DNA of 64,000 nucleotides from assembly GCA_002749535.1 (NCBI GenBank), contig MZZL01000386.1, forward strand, positions 372,001-436,000, written 5' to 3'. Below the pieces are notes generated by a model. It did no database searches. It had not been told where the DNA came from and saw only the letters and a list, made by a program, of their open reading frames with translations. The DNA comes from Apophysomyces variabilis. Lineage: Eukaryota; Mucoromycota; Mucoromycetes; Mucorales; Mucoraceae. This document shows positions 58,879-64,000 of this stretch, piece by piece (the first letter of the stretch is position 1; the number at the start of each line of letters is the position of its first letter). The translations under genes and the position numbers were made by a program.

Positions 58879-60960
58879 ATGCCTCCAGGCGCTATAAACC
58901 AAACAGATAATATATCTAACACTCTCAACAATCTGTCCCATGAAGAAACTGATACCTTTTTCTCAAAATTTGAGACTCACCGAAAGTCATTAAAATGTCC
59001 CACTTGCGAAAGTGGGTACTTTCCGTCGCAATGGCTCCACTAAAACTGAGCCTCCGCAACCTGTTTTCCGTTGTAGTGGTTGCAGTAGTAGCGTCAGGGC
59101 AAAAAGCTTGATGCATATCATACAATCTGTCTTGTCTACTGGAAGACAACTTCAAGCACCGATTGATGCCGAAATTCCGGAATTAAATGGGGCTACTCTG
59201 CATGGAATCTGGTTGGAACGGTACAAGAAAGCGCTAATTCTCGTCAAGGGCTCAAAAGAAACATAAGTTGATAAAAGATTCGATTATCCGTCATCACCAA
59301 GTTTCACGTCCTTTTTTTTTTGCAACAGTTTTCAAAAGGTTTCCATGATTCTTCTTTCTGGGATGAAATCATGACTGGTATGGAGTTGCACGTATGTGAT
59401 GATCAAGATAAATAATGAAAATCATATCCGTGTACTGATCTTTTTTTAGAGGGATATGACTCAGTTGTTTAACGAGGAAGCTATTTAACTTCTTGGAACG
59501 GCTTCTTTCTCAGCAGCCAAACAAGTCGACCAACTACTTGCCACGGAAGCTGCGGATAACAAAGTTGATACCCCAACTACCTGTGATGCCAGTTTGGCGC
59601 ATCGTCATAAATTGATGAGACTCAAACAAGAACCAGATGTCGGTCAATCCACCTCTATACTACCGCCCAGTCCATCATCAACCACAACAACAGAGGCAGC
59701 GCTCAGTATTTCATCGCTCTCCGCAGCTCATTACCCATCTGCCACTTCGGCTTCGTCTTCAACAATTGCCGCTTTCTGGTACTTCATTGTCCTCTCCATC
59801 ATCTTCCACAGCACCAGGTTCAAAAAACATTGTCAGTGCAACTCTCAAGCTCCTGGATGTGATTGGATGCAGGTTGACAACATTGATATCTCTCAGCGAT
59901 TCTTTGAGTTACAACAATTTGCCTTTGGTACTGCTTGCATCACCGATTAACCTTGGAATCTGATATCCACTTGATCCTTGCGTTATCAACCTTTTTTTTG
60001 CTGCAAAAAAAACAACCGAATCCATCCAGCTATGAAACGATTATTTGGAAACAAACTCTACCACCAGATTCGACAGCGGAAAAATCAGGATTTGAAAATG
60101 ACAGTGAAATTCCCAACGGCAGCAATGGGTAAGCTTTTTGAAGTGGCTGAAGACCTATCTAATGGCAACATTGACCGGATTGGCGCGTGCTCAAACGTGC
60201 TCGATATGGCCCACAAGAATGAAAGTGGCCTATTGGATGCCCTTATAAGAAACTTATGGTGACTGTCTCGCAGCTTCTATCGAATTTGCCAATGGATCCA
60301 ACCCAACGCAACCATCAATGAAACGGAATTGATCACAAAATAGCTTTTACCAACACTCAACCCTTTTTCATGAATGATGAGAAGCATATGCGCATGCGTT
60401 GGACGGCAACCAAGCCATCGGGCAGTGCTAAGACTACCGCCATCACCAGCAAATGACCAGACTGCCTCATTACCATGTCTCCTGAGGACACAGATGATGG
60501 CGTCGATATCGGGTTTGGTGAGCTCAAACGCGACAAAGAACGGTGAAATCATTACCTCGAGCACCCGGGACTTGAAGCGTCTCACTCTGTTTGCCAACCC
60601 CATTGTCGACAACAACAGCTTTGACATTTGCGCTTAATTAGCCATCCATGCCGTTGGACCATCACTAACGTTCTATATTCTCAAATCCAGGACGATGGGA
60701 TCTACACCATGACAGAATTGGCCCATCTTGAAGTTCCCTTGGCAGTGTCAGCGATACCTTCGTTCCTGACCAAGTTTGTGGTATGTCGCTGTCATAGTGT
60801 GACTTCCTAGTACTTGTGTTCCATGAACAGCATGATCGGAATTAACGTGTTTCCATTTACAGTGAACTTCTCTAGTTTGGAACACCGGCTGCACCTCTTC
60901 TGTAAAACAGAGATCTATCACCGAGGATGAAGACAAGGTGACACTGCTCTACTACAGTTA
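58879..60960 (+). mobile_element. Degenerate zinc-ribbon gene, probably from a repeated or mobile element
   Basis: The plus strand keeps pieces of coding sequence in changing frames. It starts at an ATG at 58879 (MPPGAINQTDNISNTLNNLS) and gives CPTC at about 58997-59008, then shifts by one base near 59010 to CSGCSSS. The two Cys pairs with RRNG between them look like a zinc ribbon. Downstream, WDEIMTGMELH is followed by intron-like boundaries (CAC|GTATGT ... TTTTTAG) and then by an in-frame stop. Later blocks include KQVDQLLATEAADNK, IVSATLKLLDVIGC, KMTVKFPTAAMGKLFEVAED and TMTELAHLEVPLAVSA, each open for 50-100 codons. It looks like a decayed intron-containing gene. A mobile origin is inferred from decay and the poor neighbourhood, not from termini; no terminal repeat was found. 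Confidence 0.45.
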
Positions 60961-61895
60961 TTACACTTAGCTAAATCATACACCTATCGCCGATAAGATC
61001 ATTCACTAATTATAAATCCGCATAAGATTAAATAATTATAAATAGGCAGACAAGTTGAATGAAATAAAGATCCAACAGTCTCAAAAGATTCTATCCGTCC
61101 CTTTTACTATACACATATATCACACATAAAATAAGAACCGGCAAGAAGTCTGGAGGAAGGCAATGCCGTATACAAAGGGACAACAGCCTTAAATATGGCT
61201 AAACCATAGAAAACCATAGTTATTGGAGATTTTATGTCCAATAATTCCCTGAAATCTGGATAGAAGATGTCTATTGGTAAGGCTGGTGATTGGCAACATC
61301 AAAAGCCACATCACAATTACTGAGATAGTGTAGAAAAGGTATGGATAAGGGAGTAGTATAGAGAATAAATCTATATTCTCGTCTCACAGTATTTTACTGG
61401 TCGCATCTTTCCTATTTATCATGGCGCTACAACAGGAAGATGATAACATCTGGTTGCCAGATGCCAACAACGCGTGATATTTGTAATTCTACGTTTTCAT
61501 CAAATACTTGAATATCGCGGATCAAGGTGGTGATGGACAGCATCATGTCGTAAGCAAGTGGAATAAGTAAATAATGCTTCAATTGAATTCACGGACCCGA
61601 CTGAAACGCTCATTGGCTTTGCTACCAGTACATTTATCTGCCTGACTTTGTCGTCTCTTAATGATTCACACAGTATAATCGGCTCAACCCTGCCCACAAA
61701 CCAACTCGGATAAACCGTTTACAAAATACAGTACCATTAATCCAGTATGGCCAGCTGCCATGTACTTGCCATGTAAGATGCCGCAATGCCAAATCAGCAC
61801 CGCTAACGGACATTAAACACCCGTAAGTATTGGCGTTAGTAGGAATGCGACATTCATGATTTTATTGCAGATGCGCAACATAAAGTTTATAGAAA
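60961..61895. other. Gene-free AT-rich region
   Basis: No supported gene. An open frame on the minus strand at 61500-61697 has no recognisable motif. The region may still belong to the degenerate element to its left. Confidence 0.35.
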
Positions 61896-62288
61896 TTAGT
61901 CTTTTCCTTCGCCATCACCGTCGCTGTCGCTGTTGCTGTCGCTCTGGGCCCCGAATCCAGCATCATTGGAGGATGCTGCGTTGTTGGAAACTTGCAGGCA
62001 TCCAGGCATCTCCTTAGGGTCAAGACCGAAGCTTTGGTAAAGAACACAATCAATAGACTGGCCAGTGCTTTCAAAAAGTTCCGGGTGCGGATTCGGGATG
62101 ACTTCTCCACCTGTTTCCTGGTTTTGACTTCTTCGTTGCTTCTGATAGCCATGGTATTGCTTCTCCAAAGATTGAATAGGTTTGGCAGCAATCATGGAAC
62201 TGATACTGTCACGCCTAGGAATCACCGCAGCCTGGATTGTCCCATGGAAACCAAAATATGCGAGAACACATAGGGCAGCAAATCGCAT
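61896..62288 (-). CDS. Small secreted protein with acidic C-terminal tail
   Basis: One exon encodes 130 residues from the ATG at 62288, MRFAALCVLAYFGFHGTIQA, a clear signal peptide with likely cleavage near AAV. The mature N-terminus has VIPRRDS, a dibasic site suitable for Kex2. The middle is hydrophilic (LEKQYHGYQKQRRSQNQETG), and the mature protein has only two Cys residues (SIDC and MPGC), which could form one disulfide. The last 25 residues are Ser/Asp/Gly repeats, NSDSDGDGEGKD. Such small, secreted, low-complexity proteins near repeat-rich ends are often lineage-specific and may act at the surface or in host contact. No family is recognised. The ATG choice is supported by the signal peptide; an in-frame hydrophobic extension upstream exists. 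Confidence 0.55.
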   Translation of the reverse strand: MRFAALCVLAYFGFHGTIQAAVIPRRDSISSMIAAKPIQSLEKQYHGYQKQRRSQNQETGGEVIPNPHPELFESTGQSIDCVLYQSFGLDPKEMPGCLQVSNNAASSNDAGFGAQSDSNSDSDGDGEGKD

Positions 62289-64000
62289 GATGGATAGTGA
62301 ACTTAAAGAAACCAGAAAGTCAAAGCAAATCAAGCAAGGAAAATGATGTTTTAATGCATATATATACTACTAAAGAGCGTATATGTGTGTTTGTCTATTG
62401 GTAGATTGTCACCCTCAATCGTCATTATGACAATTCTCGTTACGTACGATCGGGAAGTGCCGCTTTGTCAAAAATGCTAAAATTACCCGTGTATGGCACC
62501 AGTAGGGCGATAAATATTTCAAGAAGCGGGTGTACTACCGTAACGATAATGGATAATATCTACTGTCAGGAAACAGTTTTTTGTTTGGCGCTTTAAGAAA
62601 AACCGAATTTTAGACGGAAAATATGGGGAAAAACGGGGTTGAGTACGCTTTCTTTCATATTTTGACCGGAGTTGATCCGTTTGCGAGCTATGTAACCAAA
62701 ACTGAGCGAGCGCTCTATGCTCTTATAGGAATCAATCATATCACCAATTATTTTCGGATCCATAGGAGCTAGGTTTTTGTTAGAAGTGAGGAATAAACCA
62801 TACCTGACTTTAGAATTAAGATGAACTTCTTTTGCCCATAAGCGTTGCCTATTGATTTGCTTGCTTTCCCCTAGGCTTGCTTCAAATAAAAATGCAATAT
62901 GCAAACTAAAGCTCGGATTGACCACTAACATACATCTACAGTGCAGCAAGTTACAAATAATGCAATTGCATATGTAATGTCGTTCCTGAAAGCATAAGGC
63001 TGGCAGATGCAGTTAGCCAACAATAGTAAACAATGTTCTTGTTATTAATTTCCTCTCTTCCTTTTCTTCTTGGCAATCTAGGAAAAAGATAAAGTTCCAA
63101 ATCTGAATCGCTATACTTTAATCATAGAAACCGCATAGATAATGAACCAAGCAGACGAAAGATTGGTATTACCCATTTATCACGTTCTGAATAAGCAACA
63201 GGACCTGATCCTCGCTTCGCACATGGAGATGACCACTTTACATATATGAAAGATGAGCATACATTTAGATGCATATTTACATGCTCTATCAGCTTCGATA
63301 GAACGCCAACATCCCTGCAGGATTAGATGAAACTTATATGCGGTAATTCTTTTTGGCAAGCCACTATCGATAAATTTACACCTTGATATCTTTATAGGTA
63401 CTTTATTGCTCTAGTGATCCTTGACATCCTGTTTCCTAACATTCAGCGGCAACTGAAATAATAGACTGGCGCTCTGTTGGAGCTTTGCAGCTATAGAGTG
63501 AGCAATATATGATGATACATTGAATATATGCAATTACGATGCCATTTTTTTTAGCATATGACGCTGCTAATAATGCAATTGTAAGAGAAAACAAGCACGC
63601 TATTCAGTGATCCGTATGCAGAGATGACTCTTCTTGCTAGCAGAGAATTTAACGGAAGCTGCTAAATAATGCAACTGCGTGTTCCCACCGTGATAATCAA
63701 TTACAGGATGCAAGCACAATGCAGATGCATGGCATGATAAGCAATTAACTTTTCGTTGTCCTTAGCAATGAACTCTTCCGCCCTCGTCAATCATGGTATG
63801 GGTAAAAGGTTTATACTAAGGATAAAACAACAGTCAATCGCAACAAAATGATTATCTTTCACCATCTTATACAGCTAACGCCGAGAGCGCTACGTACTTA
63901 AACATACTCATTATAGGAAAATTGCCGTATATCGAGTATTTTGTTATGCACCTTAGTAGCGGGACTACAATACAGTTTCCCAGTTCGGGTATATGGATCA
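62289..64000. other. Gene-free right end of the window
   Basis: AT-rich DNA with no confidently supported gene. A 112-codon minus-strand frame (62931-62593, MLVVNPSFSLHIAFLFEASL) has no recognisable domain. AATAATGCAATTG or a one-base variant occurs at 62956, 63569 and 63665. The window ends without a gene edge. Confidence 0.35.

Overview
The window looks like a nuclear contig from a filamentous fungus of the Mucoromycota, most likely Mucorales. Genes are compact and split by many short GT-AG introns (mostly 50-120 bases). Intergenic DNA is AT-rich with CT/GA microsatellites. The gene set (E2F partner DP, KIN1 kinase, CBS/PB1 protein, SET protein, Zn2Cys6 regulator) fits an early-diverging fungus. 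The species cannot be named from sequence alone. All gene models here were built by hand from splice sites, with exon lengths checked for frame.

Layout. 0.1-12.9 kb holds a KIN1/MARK kinase, a poly-Glu-tailed MIR-domain protein, the elongation factor IWS1, a seven-helix membrane protein, cytosolic acetoacetyl-CoA thiolase (ERG10 type) and a small membrane protein. 13.7-16.6 kb holds the most interesting locus: a multi-exon Fanzor gene on the minus strand, a eukaryotic relative of TnpB/Cas12, whose 3' end runs through a GC-rich hairpin-forming segment that resembles a guide-RNA scaffold. 17.8-21.6 kb has two serine/proline-rich proteins of unknown function. 21.6-28.5 kb is almost gene-free.

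28.5-43.5 kb carries the E2F dimerisation partner DP, a CBS/PB1 membrane-anchored protein, a SIP5-like zinc protein, a 42-residue three-exon candidate gene, an RGS protein and a SET-domain protein. 43.9-58.2 kb carries a divergent casein-kinase-1-type kinase, a long coiled-coil protein, the G-patch protein PXR1/PINX1, a 1114-residue Zn2Cys6 regulator, bifunctional phosphofructokinase-2/fructose-2,6-bisphosphatase and, divergent from it, a mitochondrial PDH-type kinase. 58.9-64 kb is degenerate: a frame-broken zinc-ribbon element, one small secreted protein and gene-free AT-rich DNA, as at a repeat-rich border.

Most genes are independent eukaryotic units rather than a pathway cluster. Exceptions worth noting are the divergent PFK-2/PDH-kinase pair, which both control glycolytic carbon flow, and several cell-cycle or signalling regulators (DP, KIN1, CK1, RGS). 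The Fanzor gene is the one candidate for an RNA-guided system. It has a complete, in-phase back half with RuvC-like motifs, but two offsetting reading-frame breaks in its front half and a probable missing zinc ligand suggest either an ageing copy or assembly errors.
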